Assembly: GCF_004339525.1 (NCBI RefSeq)
Contig: NZ_SMGE01000001.1
Location: 1,984,001-2,048,000, forward strand
DNA length: 64,000 nucleotides
Direction of reading: 5' to 3'
DNA from: Flavobacterium sp. 90
GTDB lineage: Bacteria > Bacteroidota > Bacteroidia > Flavobacteriales > Flavobacteriaceae
Every line of letters starts with the position of its first letter. Position 1 is the stretch's first letter. The position numbers and the translations under genes were made by a program. Shown in pieces: positions 37,177-45,434 of this stretch. The notes beneath the pieces are model-generated. The model did no database searches. It saw nothing but the letters and a program-made list of their open reading frames with translations, and had not been told where the DNA came from.

Positions 37177-37872
37177 ATGAAGAAGTTTATATACCTTTCA
37201 ATTATTGGATTTTCGCTTGTTTCTTGCGGTGGCGGGAGCGATGATTCTGCAACGCCAGAAGTTGTGAATGTTGCGCCTACAGTGCCTGCTTTAACAGCTC
37301 CGATTGATAACAAATTATGCGTAGATAATACTGTTGGTTTTCAATGGAATGCTTCTACCGATGCTAACAAAGATGTTATTACCTACCAAATTCAGGTAGC
37401 AAAAGATAATGCCTTTACTCAAATTATAAAAACAAATGAAGTTACAACGAATAGTTCTTCGATAAGTCTGGACAAAAACACACCTTATTACTGGAGAGTA
37501 AAAGCTACAGACAGCAAAGGATTATCAAGTTCTTATTCGCCTACTTACAAGCTTTATACTACAGGCGAAGCTGTTGTAAATCATTTACCATTTTCACCAG
37601 AATTAGTACAACCGGCGATTAATTCTCTTTTGAATACTGCAACCGCAACTTTAAAATGGAACGCTACAGATGTTGATGCTACGGATGTTCTTACATATGA
37701 TGTATATTTTGGAACTACAAATCCACCAACGATAAAAGTTAGCGAAAACACAAGTGCAACTTCATTTGATGTAACGCTTAATGCTTCAAAAGAATACTTC
37801 TGGAAAGTTGTAGTAAAAGATAATAAAGGTGGAGAAACTGTAGGTCAGGTTTGGAAGTTCAAAACCAACTAA
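37177..37872 (+). CDS. Lipoprotein with two fibronectin type III-like domains
   Basis: A 231-residue lipoprotein: lipobox LVSC near residue 17 followed by GGGSDDS, a surface-export-like acidic stretch. Two FN3-like modules lie at about 35-130 and 137-231 (VGFQWNASTDANKDVITYQIQVAKD; ATLKWNATDVDATDVLTYDVYFG), each ending in a YYWRVKATD or YFWKVVVKD strand. With only 2 bp to the LRR gene, the two must be co-transcribed and probably act together at the cell surface. No enzymatic motif is visible. A strong terminator follows. Confidence 0.85.
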   Translation: MKKFIYLSIIGFSLVSCGGGSDDSATPEVVNVAPTVPALTAPIDNKLCVDNTVGFQWNASTDANKDVITYQIQVAKDNAFTQIIKTNEVTTNSSSISLDKNTPYYWRVKATDSKGLSSSYSPTYKLYTTGEAVVNHLPFSPELVQPAINSLLNTATATLKWNATDVDATDVLTYDVYFGTTNPPTIKVSENTSATSFDVTLNASKEYFWKVVVKDNKGGETVGQVWKFKTN

Positions 37873-37901
37873 AATTAAGTTAGAATTTAATTGTTAATGC
37901 T

Positions 37902-37937
37902 AAAAATCCCATTCGCCTCGGTGAATGGGATTTTTTT
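37902..37937 (+). terminator. Terminator after the LRR-lipoprotein operon
   Basis: AAAATCCCATTC (about 37903-37914) pairs with GAATGGGATTTT across a GCCTCGGT loop and a T7 tract follows. It also lies at the end of the convergent MBL-fold gene. Confidence 0.9.
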
Positions 37938-37954
37938 ATGATTTAAAGTTCTTT

Positions 37955-38812
37955 TTAAAGAACCTCTTCGCACGTAAATACTTCTTTTAACCGAACGCCT
38001 TTCTCCGTATGTTCAACCGTTATAATCTGATTGTGTGCATCGTGTTCAAGGAACAAATAATAATTATTGTCCGCTGCTGCATTTAGAAATTTAGATTTTT
38101 CAGGCATTGTCAATAAAGGTCTTGTATCGTAACCCATAACATATGGCAAAGGAATATGTCCGGCTGTCGCCAACAAATCGGCACAAAAAACGATGGTTTT
38201 ATCCTGATATTTAATATGTGGAATCATCTGTTTTTCAGTATGACCGTCGACATAATAAATTCCGAAATTCAATTCTTCAGAAAAGCCAAAATCAGCTTCA
38301 GGACGATTTATAAAATTCAATTGTCCGCTTTCCTGCATTGGTAAAATATTCTCTGATAAAAAAGAAGCTTTTTCACGAGCGTTCGGTTTTGTTGCCCATT
38401 CCCAATGGTTCTCGTTACTCCAGTATTTAGCATTTTTAAAAGCTGGTTCGTATCCCGTTTTATCTGAATTCCATTGTACACTTCCACCACAATGGTCAAA
38501 ATGAAGATGCGTCATAAAAACGTCTGTAATATCATCTCGGTGAAAACCATATTTAGCTAATGATTTATCAATAGAATGCGATCCCCAAAGTGAATAATAT
38601 CCAAAGAACTTCTCCGATTGTTTATCTCCCATTCCGGTATCAATCAAAATCAGGCGATTTCCATCTTCAATAAGCAAACAACGAGCGGCAATATCAATTA
38701 AATTATTAGCATCGGCAGGATTGCTTTTGTTCCAGATTGTTTTGGGCACAACTCCAAACATTGCACCTCCGTCTAACTTAAAATTTCCGGATTCTATAGG
38801 ATAAAGTTTCAT
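37955..38812 (-). CDS. MBL-fold metallo-hydrolase
   Basis: A 285-residue cytosolic metallo-beta-lactamase-fold protein. The metal motif is intact: THLHFDHCGG, with the later metal residues at DGHTEKQMIPH, CADLLATAGH and LEHD(A)H. This layout resembles N-acyl homoserine lactonase/glyoxalase II-type hydrolases, but the substrate cannot be told. It is monocistronic, with a TAnnTTTG-type core on the minus strand at 38837-38844 (CAAAGCTA on the plus strand) 25 bp upstream. A palindromic repeat separates it from the next minus-strand gene. Confidence 0.88.
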   Translation of the reverse strand: MKLYPIESGNFKLDGGAMFGVVPKTIWNKSNPADANNLIDIAARCLLIEDGNRLILIDTGMGDKQSEKFFGYYSLWGSHSIDKSLAKYGFHRDDITDVFMTHLHFDHCGGSVQWNSDKTGYEPAFKNAKYWSNENHWEWATKPNAREKASFLSENILPMQESGQLNFINRPEADFGFSEELNFGIYYVDGHTEKQMIPHIKYQDKTIVFCADLLATAGHIPLPYVMGYDTRPLLTMPEKSKFLNAAADNNYYLFLEHDAHNQIITVEHTEKGVRLKEVFTCEEVL

Positions 38813-38884
38813 AAGCGTAATTTTCTAATAAGAAAACAAAGCTAGGAAAACCAATCTCTTTATGCTAACTGCGGATGTTAAATT

Positions 38885-39008
38885 GCCCACGGGTTTTACA
38901 GATTTAGCCGATTGACACAGATTTTTTTTAGTTGAAACTTATACTTTCAACGCCTTGATAATAAATAAAACACGGCGAAAACCCGTTAAATCAGTTTAAT
39001 CCGCGGGC
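38885..39008. repeat. Palindromic element, family E (copy 2)
   Basis: Starts GCCCACGGGTTTTACAG and ends with TTTAATCCGCGGGC; inner words TTGAAACTTATACTTTCAA make a second hairpin. It is related to the outer arms at 26938-27336 and to the single arm at 61011-61044. It fills most of the 209-bp gap between two minus-strand genes. Confidence 0.75.
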
Positions 39009-39021
39009 TAAAAAATTATTT

Positions 39022-39948
39022 TTATTCTAAAGTAATAGAAGCACTTCCCATTATTTCTTGCTTGTCGAAGAAGTTGACAAAGTAGGTTCCTTTAACAAAA
39101 TGATTATCTCCTGAATCTAAAATTCCATAGACATTTGCGGGTTTTCCCTGAAAATCTACTGAAACAATAAAACTATAAACTAAGGCTTTATCGTTTCCGA
39201 ATTCTATCAATTTATTCTCGCCCAAAACTGTATTATTTTGATCCAGAACCTGAACGTAAAATAATCTCTTTCCAGTTTTTGCAACTGAATTTCCATTGAT
39301 AGCAAAACTAACTTTTAACTTCTTTGCACTTTTTGCTTTATCAGTTTCTAGTTCCTTACCAGATTTTTTTTCGCGAAGCGCAACCACTTTAAAACTATTC
39401 AAGGATAATCTCGAAGCATCTTTTAAGGTTGATTCTAGCTTTCTTTGTTTCGAAATCAAAGTATCATTTTCAGCTTTTTGCTGATACATAACAACATTTT
39501 GGCTTTCGATTTCAGTTAACAAACTTTTATTCTGAGATTTTAAATTCTTAACTTCTATTCCTTTCGATACTAATGAAGCATTCATATCTGAAAGTTGTTT
39601 TCTATAAATATATATTTGTTCCACCGAAGGATTTTTAGAAACCTTAATGATTTCCATCAAATTTTCAATGTTCTTTCTTTCCGTTTCTAATTGTTGCGAT
39701 AATGCCGTTTTCTCAAGTATAGCCTGATCATAAGCCAACTTTAAATTCGTCAAAGAATCTAAAATGTTTTTTTGTGCAAGAGCTTCCTGACTCAATTTTA
39801 AATTTTCCTGACTACTTGATTCGGCTTTACTTTTCTCAACAATTTCATTTGACTCTTTACTAAAAATAAAGACTGTAGCACCTATTCCAAAAACAAAAAA
39901 CACCGCTAAAAGTACTTTTAACCACTTATCTTTGTACTGTTTTTTCAT
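39022..39948 (-). CDS. Membrane-anchored coiled-coil protein of unknown function
   Basis: A 308-residue protein with one N-terminal membrane helix (about 10-29, WLKVLLAVFFVFGIGATVFIF), a coiled coil over about 40-185 (ILDSLTNLKLAYDQAILEKTALSQQLETERKNIENL and onwards) and a beta-rich C-terminal domain (about 195-308). No catalytic motif is seen. Similar proteins in flavobacteria are sometimes labelled chromosome-partitioning, which the sequence does not support since no Walker motif is present. It probably points into the periplasm. A TAnnTTTG-type core on the minus strand lies at 39968-39975. Confidence 0.7.
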   Translation of the reverse strand: MKKQYKDKWLKVLLAVFFVFGIGATVFIFSKESNEIVEKSKAESSSQENLKLSQEALAQKNILDSLTNLKLAYDQAILEKTALSQQLETERKNIENLMEIIKVSKNPSVEQIYIYRKQLSDMNASLVSKGIEVKNLKSQNKSLLTEIESQNVVMYQQKAENDTLISKQRKLESTLKDASRLSLNSFKVVALREKKSGKELETDKAKSAKKLKVSFAINGNSVAKTGKRLFYVQVLDQNNTVLGENKLIEFGNDKALVYSFIVSVDFQGKPANVYGILDSGDNHFVKGTYFVNFFDKQEIMGSASITLE

Positions 39949-40160
39949 AATTACTCACAATTTTTTGCAAAAATACCAATATTTTATCACCCGAAACAGG
40001 TATAAATACGGTTTTTTAACTTTAGAAAAAAGAAACCCTTTTTAGTTAAGCATTAAACATTCAAATCTTATTTCTCTTGATAATTCATCAAAATAAGTTC
40101 TATCTATTTTAACATTTGTTATAATAATGTGAACCGTTATGGAAAAAGGTTTTTAAGTCG

Positions 40161-40168
40161 TATCTTTG
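40161..40168 (+). promoter_or_regulatory. Promoter core of the first SUF operon
   Basis: TATCTTTG fits TAnnTTTG, 105 bp before the sufA start codon, leaving a long 5' leader. An AT-rich stretch with TTGTTATAATAATGTGAACC precedes it. No sure -33 box and no recognisable IscR-type site are seen; the rest of the 325-bp gap shows nothing else. Confidence 0.45.
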
Positions 40169-40273
40169 CAGATAATTTCATTTCAACATTGAATAACAGC
40201 ACTTTAAATTGTAATATTAAAATTACTATTTTAAGGAAAATCCGGTTGAAACTAAAAACAAATACCATAAACA

Positions 40274-40603
40274 ATGATAAAAGTTTCTGATACAGCTAAA
40301 AAGAAAATCATCGACTTAATGAAAGACGACGGTTTTGACGCTGCTAGCGACTACGTAAGAGTAGGCGTGAAAAGTGGCGGATGCTCTGGTTTGTCTTATG
40401 ATTTAAAATTTGACAAAACTAAAGGCGACGACGATAAAATATTCGTAGACAACGACATAACAATTGCAGTTGAAAAAAAATCATTTCTATATTTAGCCGG
40501 AACAATTCTGGAATTCTCTGGCGGATTAAACGGAAAAGGTTTTGTATTTAATAATCCAAATGCCAGCAGAACTTGTGGTTGCGGAGAATCTTTTTCGCTA
40601 TAA
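40274..40603 (+). CDS. sufA: A-type iron-sulfur carrier protein (HesB/IscA/SufA family)
   Basis: A 109-residue cytosolic carrier that receives Fe-S clusters from SufBCD and passes them to target enzymes. The three conserved cysteines are at C37 (SGGCSGL), C101 and C103 (CGCGESF). Length is typical. It is the first gene of the SUF block. A hairpin (40636-40667) between it and sufB may raise its transcript level relative to the rest, since carriers are needed in larger amounts. The symbol sufA is given from context; iscA-type naming would be equally valid from sequence alone. Confidence 0.9.
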   Translation: MIKVSDTAKKKIIDLMKDDGFDAASDYVRVGVKSGGCSGLSYDLKFDKTKGDDDKIFVDNDITIAVEKKSFLYLAGTILEFSGGLNGKGFVFNNPNASRTCGCGESFSL

Positions 40604-40635
40604 ATTAAAAAGAATCTAACGAAAGCAAAAATTTG

Positions 40636-40667
40636 AACGCTTAAGAAACTCCATTTTTTTAAGCGTT
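40636..40667 (+). other. Attenuator-like hairpin between sufA and sufB
   Basis: AACGCTTAA (40636-40644) pairs with TTAAGCGTT (40659-40667). Only a short T/A run follows, so partial termination or mRNA processing is more likely than a full stop. Confidence 0.45.
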
Positions 40668-40682
40668 TTAAAAAACTAAAAA

Positions 40683-42131
40683 ATGTCAAAATACACTGAA
40701 GACGATTTAAAAATCGAACTCGAAACTAAAGAATACGAATACGGATTTTATACCGATATTGAATCGGAGACATTTCCTATTGGCTTAAACGAAGATATCG
40801 TAAGAGCTATTTCTCTTAAAAAAGAAGAACCAGAATGGATGACTGAATGGCGCATCGAGGCTTTTCGTGCATGGAAAGAAATGATCGAGCCGGAATGGGC
40901 AAATGTTCATTATCAAAAGCCAGATTTTCAGGCTATTTCATATTATTCTGCTCCAAAACAAGTAGATCCAAACAAAACGTTAGACGATGTAGATCCGGAA
41001 CTTCTTGAAATGTACAAAAAGTTAGGAATCTCTGTCGATGAACAAAAAATGATGAACAATGTCGCTATGGATATTGTTGTCGATTCTGTTTCTGTAGCTA
41101 CGACTTTCAAAAAAACTTTGGCTGAAAAAGGAATTATTTTCTGTCCAATTTCAGAAGCTATCAAAGAACACCCAGAACTAGTAAAAAAATATTTAGGAAC
41201 TGTTGTACCTCAAAAAGACAACTTCTATGCAGCATTAAACTCAGCAGTTTTCTCTGACGGAAGTTTCTGTTATATTCCAAAAGGCGTTCGTTGCCCAATG
41301 GAACTTTCAACTTATTTCAGAATCAATCAGGCAGGAACAGGACAATTCGAGAGAACTCTTGTGATTGCTGATGAAGGAAGTTATGTATCATACCTTGAAG
41401 GATGTACTGCACCAAGTCGTGACGAAAACCAATTACACGCTGCTGTGGTTGAATTAATCGCTATGGATGATGCCGAAATTAAATATTCTACCGTTCAAAA
41501 CTGGTTCCCTGGAAACAAAGAAGGAAAAGGTGGAGTTTACAACTTCGTAACCAAAAGAGGTTTATGCGAAACAAACGCTAAAATTTCATGGACACAAGTA
41601 GAAACTGGTTCTGCTGTAACCTGGAAATATCCTTCATGCGTACTTAAAGGAGATAATTCGGTAGGAGAATTTTATTCAATCGCCGTTACCAATAATTACC
41701 AACAAGCAGATACGGGAACTAAAATGATCCATTTAGGTAAAAACACTAAATCGACAATTATTTCTAAAGGTATCTCGGCTGGTAAATCACAAAACAGTTA
41801 CCGCGGATTAGTGCAAATTAGCCCAAGAGCTGAGAATGCACGTAACTTTTCGCAATGTGATTCTCTTTTAATGGGGAACAATTGCGGAGCGCATACTTTC
41901 CCTTATATCGAAAGTAAAAATCCATCGGCTAAAATAGAACACGAAGCAACTACAAGTAAAATTGGAGAAGATCAGGTTTTTTATTGCAACCAAAGAGGTA
42001 TCCCAACTGAAAAAGCGATTGCCTTAATTGTAAACGGTTTCAGTAAAGATGTATTGAACAAATTGCCAATGGAATTTGCTGTTGAAGCTCAAAAATTATT
42101 AGAGATTTCTTTAGAAGGATCTGTAGGTTAA
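40683..42131 (+). CDS. sufB: Fe-S cluster assembly scaffold protein SufB
   Basis: A 482-residue scaffold subunit. With SufC and SufD it forms the SufBC2D complex on which the cluster is built in the cytosol. Family sequence is clear: [58 protein letters not shown] with the sulfur-accepting Cys region, and [25 protein letters not shown], ending [18 protein letters not shown]. Length fits SufB rather than SufD. The reductase-like gene follows after 7 bp, so it is operonic. Confidence 0.97.
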   Translation: MSKYTEDDLKIELETKEYEYGFYTDIESETFPIGLNEDIVRAISLKKEEPEWMTEWRIEAFRAWKEMIEPEWANVHYQKPDFQAISYYSAPKQVDPNKTLDDVDPELLEMYKKLGISVDEQKMMNNVAMDIVVDSVSVATTFKKTLAEKGIIFCPISEAIKEHPELVKKYLGTVVPQKDNFYAALNSAVFSDGSFCYIPKGVRCPMELSTYFRINQAGTGQFERTLVIADEGSYVSYLEGCTAPSRDENQLHAAVVELIAMDDAEIKYSTVQNWFPGNKEGKGGVYNFVTKRGLCETNAKISWTQVETGSAVTWKYPSCVLKGDNSVGEFYSIAVTNNYQQADTGTKMIHLGKNTKSTIISKGISAGKSQNSYRGLVQISPRAENARNFSQCDSLLMGNNCGAHTFPYIESKNPSAKIEHEATTSKIGEDQVFYCNQRGIPTEKAIALIVNGFSKDVLNKLPMEFAVEAQKLLEISLEGSVG

Positions 42132-42138
42132 TTACAAA

Positions 42139-42627
42139 ATGGAAGGTAAAAAAGTAATCATTTTAGGATCATCCAGAAAAAATGGAAACACAACCCGAAT
42201 TGTGGATGAAATTTCTAAAGATACCGGAATCGATGTAATTGATTTAAGTGATTATAGTATCTCTTATTATGATTACGAAAGCAAAAACAAAGAGGATGAT
42301 TTTCTTCCTTTAATAAGAAGAATACTCGAACAATACGACACTTTAATTTTTGCAACGCCAATATATTGGTATAATATGAGCGGAATAATGAAGGTTTTCT
42401 TTGATCGTTTTTCGGATTTAATCCGAATTGAAAAAGAAACCGGACGAAAACTTAGAGGAAAGAAAATTGGCGTGATATCAAATTCACACGACAATGAAAT
42501 TGAAGAAAGTTTTTACATTCCTTTCAAAAAATCAGCCGATTATTTAGGCATGGAATATTTAGGACACGCGCATTTTAATGCCAACATCCTAAACCACACA
42601 ACAAAAATAGAATTGACATTTATATAA
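42139..42627 (+). CDS. NADPH-dependent FMN reductase / flavodoxin-fold protein within the SUF operon
   Basis: A 162-residue flavodoxin-like fold protein. The FMN phosphate loop is GSSRKNGNTTRI (about 10-21) and the second motif is FATPIYWYNMSGIMKVFFDRFSDL (about 71-94). Such proteins pass electrons from NAD(P)H to quinones, azo compounds or iron. It lies 7 bp behind sufB and 13 bp ahead of sufC, so it is part of the operon. A supporting role in iron or sulfur reduction during cluster assembly is a reasonable guess but unproven. The flavin fold is certain; the physiological partner is not. Confidence 0.82.
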   Translation: MEGKKVIILGSSRKNGNTTRIVDEISKDTGIDVIDLSDYSISYYDYESKNKEDDFLPLIRRILEQYDTLIFATPIYWYNMSGIMKVFFDRFSDLIRIEKETGRKLRGKKIGVISNSHDNEIEESFYIPFKKSADYLGMEYLGHAHFNANILNHTTKIELTFI

Positions 42628-42640
42628 AATAAAAAAAACA

Positions 42641-43387
42641 ATGTTATCAATAAAAAACCTTCACGCCTCAATTGGTGATAAAGAAATCCTTAAAGGAATT
42701 AATATAGAAGTTAAAGCTGGCGAAGTACACGCTATCATGGGACCAAACGGTTCTGGAAAAAGTACACTTTCGGCTGTAATTGCCGGAAACGAAAACTACG
42801 AAGTTACTGACGGACAAGTTTTCCTTGATGGAGAAGATCTTGCTGATCTTGCTCCAGAAGAAAGAGCACACAAAGGAGTTTTCCTTTCTTTTCAATATCC
42901 TGTAGAAATTCCCGGAGTAAGTGTTACAAACTTCATGAAAACTGCAATCAACGAAACTCGTAAAGCAAACGGTCAGGAAGAAATGCCTGCAAACGAAATG
43001 CTAAAAGTAATTCGCGAGAAATCTGAATTGTTAGAAATCGATCGTAAATTTTTGTCTCGTTCTTTAAACGAAGGTTTTTCCGGAGGAGAGAAAAAAAGAA
43101 ACGAAATTTTCCAAATGGCAATGTTAGAGCCAAAATTAGCAATCCTTGACGAAACCGATTCTGGTCTTGATATCGACGCATTAAGAATTGTTGCTAATGG
43201 AGTTAACAAATTAAAAAGCGAGAAAAACGCAATTATCGTTATCACACACTACCAACGTTTATTAGATTATATCGTTCCGGATTTCGTTCACGTTCTTTAC
43301 AACGGAAGAATCGTAAAATCAGGCGGAAAAGAGCTAGCATATGAGCTAGAGGAAAAGGGCTACGATTGGATCAAGGCAGAGAATTAA
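42641..43387 (+). CDS. sufC: Fe-S cluster assembly ATPase SufC
   Basis: A 248-residue ABC-type ATPase of the SufBC2D scaffold. Walker A is GPNGSGKST (about 35-43), the signature is FSGGEKKRNE, Walker B is LAILDETDSGLD and the switch His is in ITHYQRLL. The stop codon TAA (43385-43387) is the first half of a TAAACA word that is repeated at 43901-43906, just before sufD, where a cargo element has been inserted. Without that insertion the sufC-sufD gap would be 8 nt. Confidence 0.97.
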   Translation: MLSIKNLHASIGDKEILKGINIEVKAGEVHAIMGPNGSGKSTLSAVIAGNENYEVTDGQVFLDGEDLADLAPEERAHKGVFLSFQYPVEIPGVSVTNFMKTAINETRKANGQEEMPANEMLKVIREKSELLEIDRKFLSRSLNEGFSGGEKKRNEIFQMAMLEPKLAILDETDSGLDIDALRIVANGVNKLKSEKNAIIVITHYQRLLDYIVPDFVHVLYNGRIVKSGGKELAYELEEKGYDWIKAEN

Positions 43388-43425
43388 ACAGTCTAAAGTC
43401 GCAAGTCTTAAAGTCAAAAGAAAAT

Positions 43426-43794
43426 ATGAGTAAATTTAATTCTTTCGAAGAAATTAATTCTTGGAAAAAATCAAGAATCTTCAACAAAAGAATTTATCTG
43501 ATCACTGAAAACTCTAATTTCAAAAAAGATTTTGATTTTGTTAGACAAATTAGACGAGCATCAATCTCTATATCATCAAATATAGCTGAAGGTTTTGAGA
43601 GAAATACAGACAAAGAGTTTATTTACTTTTTATATGTAGCAAAAGCATCAGCAGGAGAAGTTCGATCTCAATTATATTTAGCATTTGATCTGGAATACAT
43701 TATTAAAGAAGAATTTGAAATACTCTTAGAATCGGTAACAGAAATATCGAAATTATTAAGTGGTTTCATAAAATATTTGAGCCCAAAGTCATAA
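43426..43794 (+). CDS. Four helix bundle protein (23S rRNA intervening-sequence family, TIGR02436-like)
   Basis: A 122-residue protein from ATG 43426, starting 5 bp inside the left inverted repeat. The frame is open upstream, but the extra codons lie in the repeat and in sufC. Family signature: FEEINSWKKSRIFNKRIYLIT, then FDFVRQIRRASISISSNIAEGFER, then FIYFLYVAKASAGEVRSQL, forming four amphipathic helices. The family is known from intervening sequences in bacterial 23S rRNA and from scattered copies in Bacteroidota; its function is unknown, with RNA binding proposed. The last codons and the stop (AAAGTCATAA) are supplied by the first copy of the AAAGTC tandem repeat, which ties gene and repeat together. 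Confidence 0.85.
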   Translation: MSKFNSFEEINSWKKSRIFNKRIYLITENSNFKKDFDFVRQIRRASISISSNIAEGFERNTDKEFIYFLYVAKASAGEVRSQLYLAFDLEYIIKEEFEILLESVTEISKLLSGFIKYLSPKS

Positions 43795-43814
43795 AGTCGA
43801 AAGTCATAAAGTCG
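43785..43814 (+). repeat. Perfect 15-bp tandem duplication at the 3' end of the four-helix-bundle gene
   Basis: AAAGTCATAAAGTCG is present twice without mismatch. The first copy includes the final two codons and stop codon of the gene. Confidence 0.85.
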
Positions 43815-43911
43815 CAAACTTTATGCTTAAAATTTTTAACCTTTTGGCAAAACAGTCGACAATCCTGAGTCTTTTGACTTTCGACTTTCGACTTTAAGAC
43901 TAAACAAGAAA

Positions 43912-45228
43912 ATGGATTTAAAAGAAAAATTAGTATCGTCTTTTATGGCTTTTGAAGAGCGTGTCGATGTACATTCAGATTTACATGATATTCGCACCAA
44001 AGCACTAAAAAACTTTGAAAATAAAGGTTTCCCAACCAAAAAAGAAGAAGCTTGGAAATATACATCGCTAAACGCCATCTTAAAAAATGACTTTACGGTT
44101 TTTCCTAAGCAAGAAAATGCAATCGAATTTAATCAGGTAAAAAAATACTTTTTACATGAAATCGACACTTATAAACTAGTATTTATCGATGGTGTTTTCA
44201 GTTCGCATTTGTCTTCTACAACGCATGACGGAATCGATGTTTGTTTGATGTCATCGGCATTGACCAAACCAAAATATAAAATGATTATTGATACGTACTT
44301 CAATCAAATCGCAAGTAAAGATGACAGTTTGACTTCATTGAATACTGCTTTTGCAAGTGAAGGAGCTTTTATCAATATTCCGAAGAAAAAAGTTGCTGAT
44401 AAACCTATTGAGATTATGTATTTCTCAACAGGAAACGAAGCTGCTTTAATGGTTCAGCCAAGAAATTTGATTATTGTAGGCGAAAACTCACATGTTCAAA
44501 TTATCGAGCGTCACCAAAGTTTGAATGAAAATCCTGTTTTGACAAATTCTGTTACGGAGATTTTTGCTCAAAAACGTGCGATCGTTGATTATTACAAAAT
44601 TCAAAACGACAATAGTGAAGCGAATTTAGTTGATAATACTTATGTATCGCAACAACAAGAAAGCCACGCTTATGTGCATACTTTCTCATTTGGAGGAAAC
44701 CTAACACGTAACAACTTAAACTTTTATCACTTTGGTGAAAGATTGACAAGTACACTTAACGGAATTTCCATCTTAAATGACAAACAACACGTTGATCATT
44801 ATACTTTGGTAAACCACGCAACACCAAATTGCGAGAGTTTCCAGGATTATAAAGGAATTTTCTCTGATCGCTCAACTGGAGTTTTCAACGGAAAAGTTTT
44901 GGTAGAAAAAGAAGCTCAAAAAACAAATGCTTTCCAAAAAAGCAACAATATTTTATTGAGTGATAAAGCAACTATCAACGCAAAACCACAATTAGAGATT
45001 TTTGCAGATGACGTAAAATGTTCTCACGGTTGTACAGTTGGACAACTTGACGAAACAGCAATGTTCTACATGCAATCACGTGGAATCCCGAAAAAAGAAG
45101 CAAAAGCTTTATTGATGTATGCATTCTCAAATGCTGTAATCGAAAGCATTAAAATACCGGAATTAAAACAAAGAATTACTAAAATCATTGCCATGAAATT
45201 AGGCGTGAATTTAGGATTTGATTTGTAA
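43912..45228 (+). CDS. sufD: Fe-S cluster assembly protein SufD
   Basis: A 438-residue subunit of SufBC2D. Similar in fold to SufB, it lacks the longer N-terminus and carries KKEEAWKYTSLN near the start, LVDNTYVSQQQESHAYVHTFSFGGNLTRNNLNF, FKDYKGIF-like QDYKGIFSDRSTGVFNGKV, and ADDVKCSHGCTVGQLDETAMFYMQSRGIPK, with the conserved His and Cys of the SufB-SufD cluster site. It starts 11 bp after the right end of the inserted unit, so it is presumably still expressed with sufC. A strong terminator follows. Confidence 0.97.
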   Translation: MDLKEKLVSSFMAFEERVDVHSDLHDIRTKALKNFENKGFPTKKEEAWKYTSLNAILKNDFTVFPKQENAIEFNQVKKYFLHEIDTYKLVFIDGVFSSHLSSTTHDGIDVCLMSSALTKPKYKMIIDTYFNQIASKDDSLTSLNTAFASEGAFINIPKKKVADKPIEIMYFSTGNEAALMVQPRNLIIVGENSHVQIIERHQSLNENPVLTNSVTEIFAQKRAIVDYYKIQNDNSEANLVDNTYVSQQQESHAYVHTFSFGGNLTRNNLNFYHFGERLTSTLNGISILNDKQHVDHYTLVNHATPNCESFQDYKGIFSDRSTGVFNGKVLVEKEAQKTNAFQKSNNILLSDKATINAKPQLEIFADDVKCSHGCTVGQLDETAMFYMQSRGIPKKEAKALLMYAFSNAVIESIKIPELKQRITKIIAMKLGVNLGFDL

Positions 45229-45246
45229 AAAATTTAATTTTAAATA

Positions 45247-45275
45247 AAAAAACCACTCTTTTGAGTGGTTTTTTT
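45247..45275 (+). terminator. Terminator after sufD
   Basis: AAACCACTC pairs with GAGTGGTTT across a TTTT loop and a T-tract follows. It ends the first SUF transcription unit. Confidence 0.92.
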
Positions 45276-45283
45276 ATTTAAAG

Positions 45284-45338
45284 AGCTTCCCAGATTTTTG
45301 TCCTGTCTTTTCAGACTTCCCAGAGTATTATCCTGCTC
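45284..45338. repeat. Two imperfect copies of a 30-bp unit
   Basis: CTTCCCAGA at 45286 and 45316 and TCCTG at 45301 and 45331 recur with an exact 30-bp period. The unit lies between the sufD terminator and the minus-strand gene at 45435. Confidence 0.5.
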
Positions 45339-45434
45339 TCTATAAAAACAAAGGTATAACGTTTTTAATCTATACATCAAAAACAGTGATACTTTTTCTC
45401 TATCGTCTTTTTTATTACAATTAATTCATCCTAC

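Larger units (their letters stand above)
43391..43900. mobile_element. Putative small mobile unit carrying a four-helix-bundle gene
   Basis: A 510-bp unit with imperfect 30-bp terminal inverted repeats at 43391-43420 and 43871-43900, built of AAAGTC/GACTTT words. The perfect direct repeat TAAACA at 43385-43390 and 43901-43906 flanks it like a target-site duplication. It holds one gene (43426-43794) in the host operon's direction, a perfect 15-bp tandem duplication at 43785-43814 and a ~55-bp spacer. No transposase is encoded. Confidence 0.65.

Noticed and set aside
39022..39948. Chromosome-partitioning (ParA-type) assignment for the coiled-coil protein
   Set aside because: No Walker A or B motif is present; the protein is a membrane-anchored coiled coil.
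43366..43425. N-terminal extension of the four-helix-bundle protein into sufC
   Set aside because: The extra 20 codons overlap the sufC end in another frame and the inverted repeat; ATG 43426 starts the conserved part.
43785..43900. AAAGTC-rich array considered as a CRISPR-like repeat
   Set aside because: Units are 7-8 bp, without spacers of regular length and with no cas genes.
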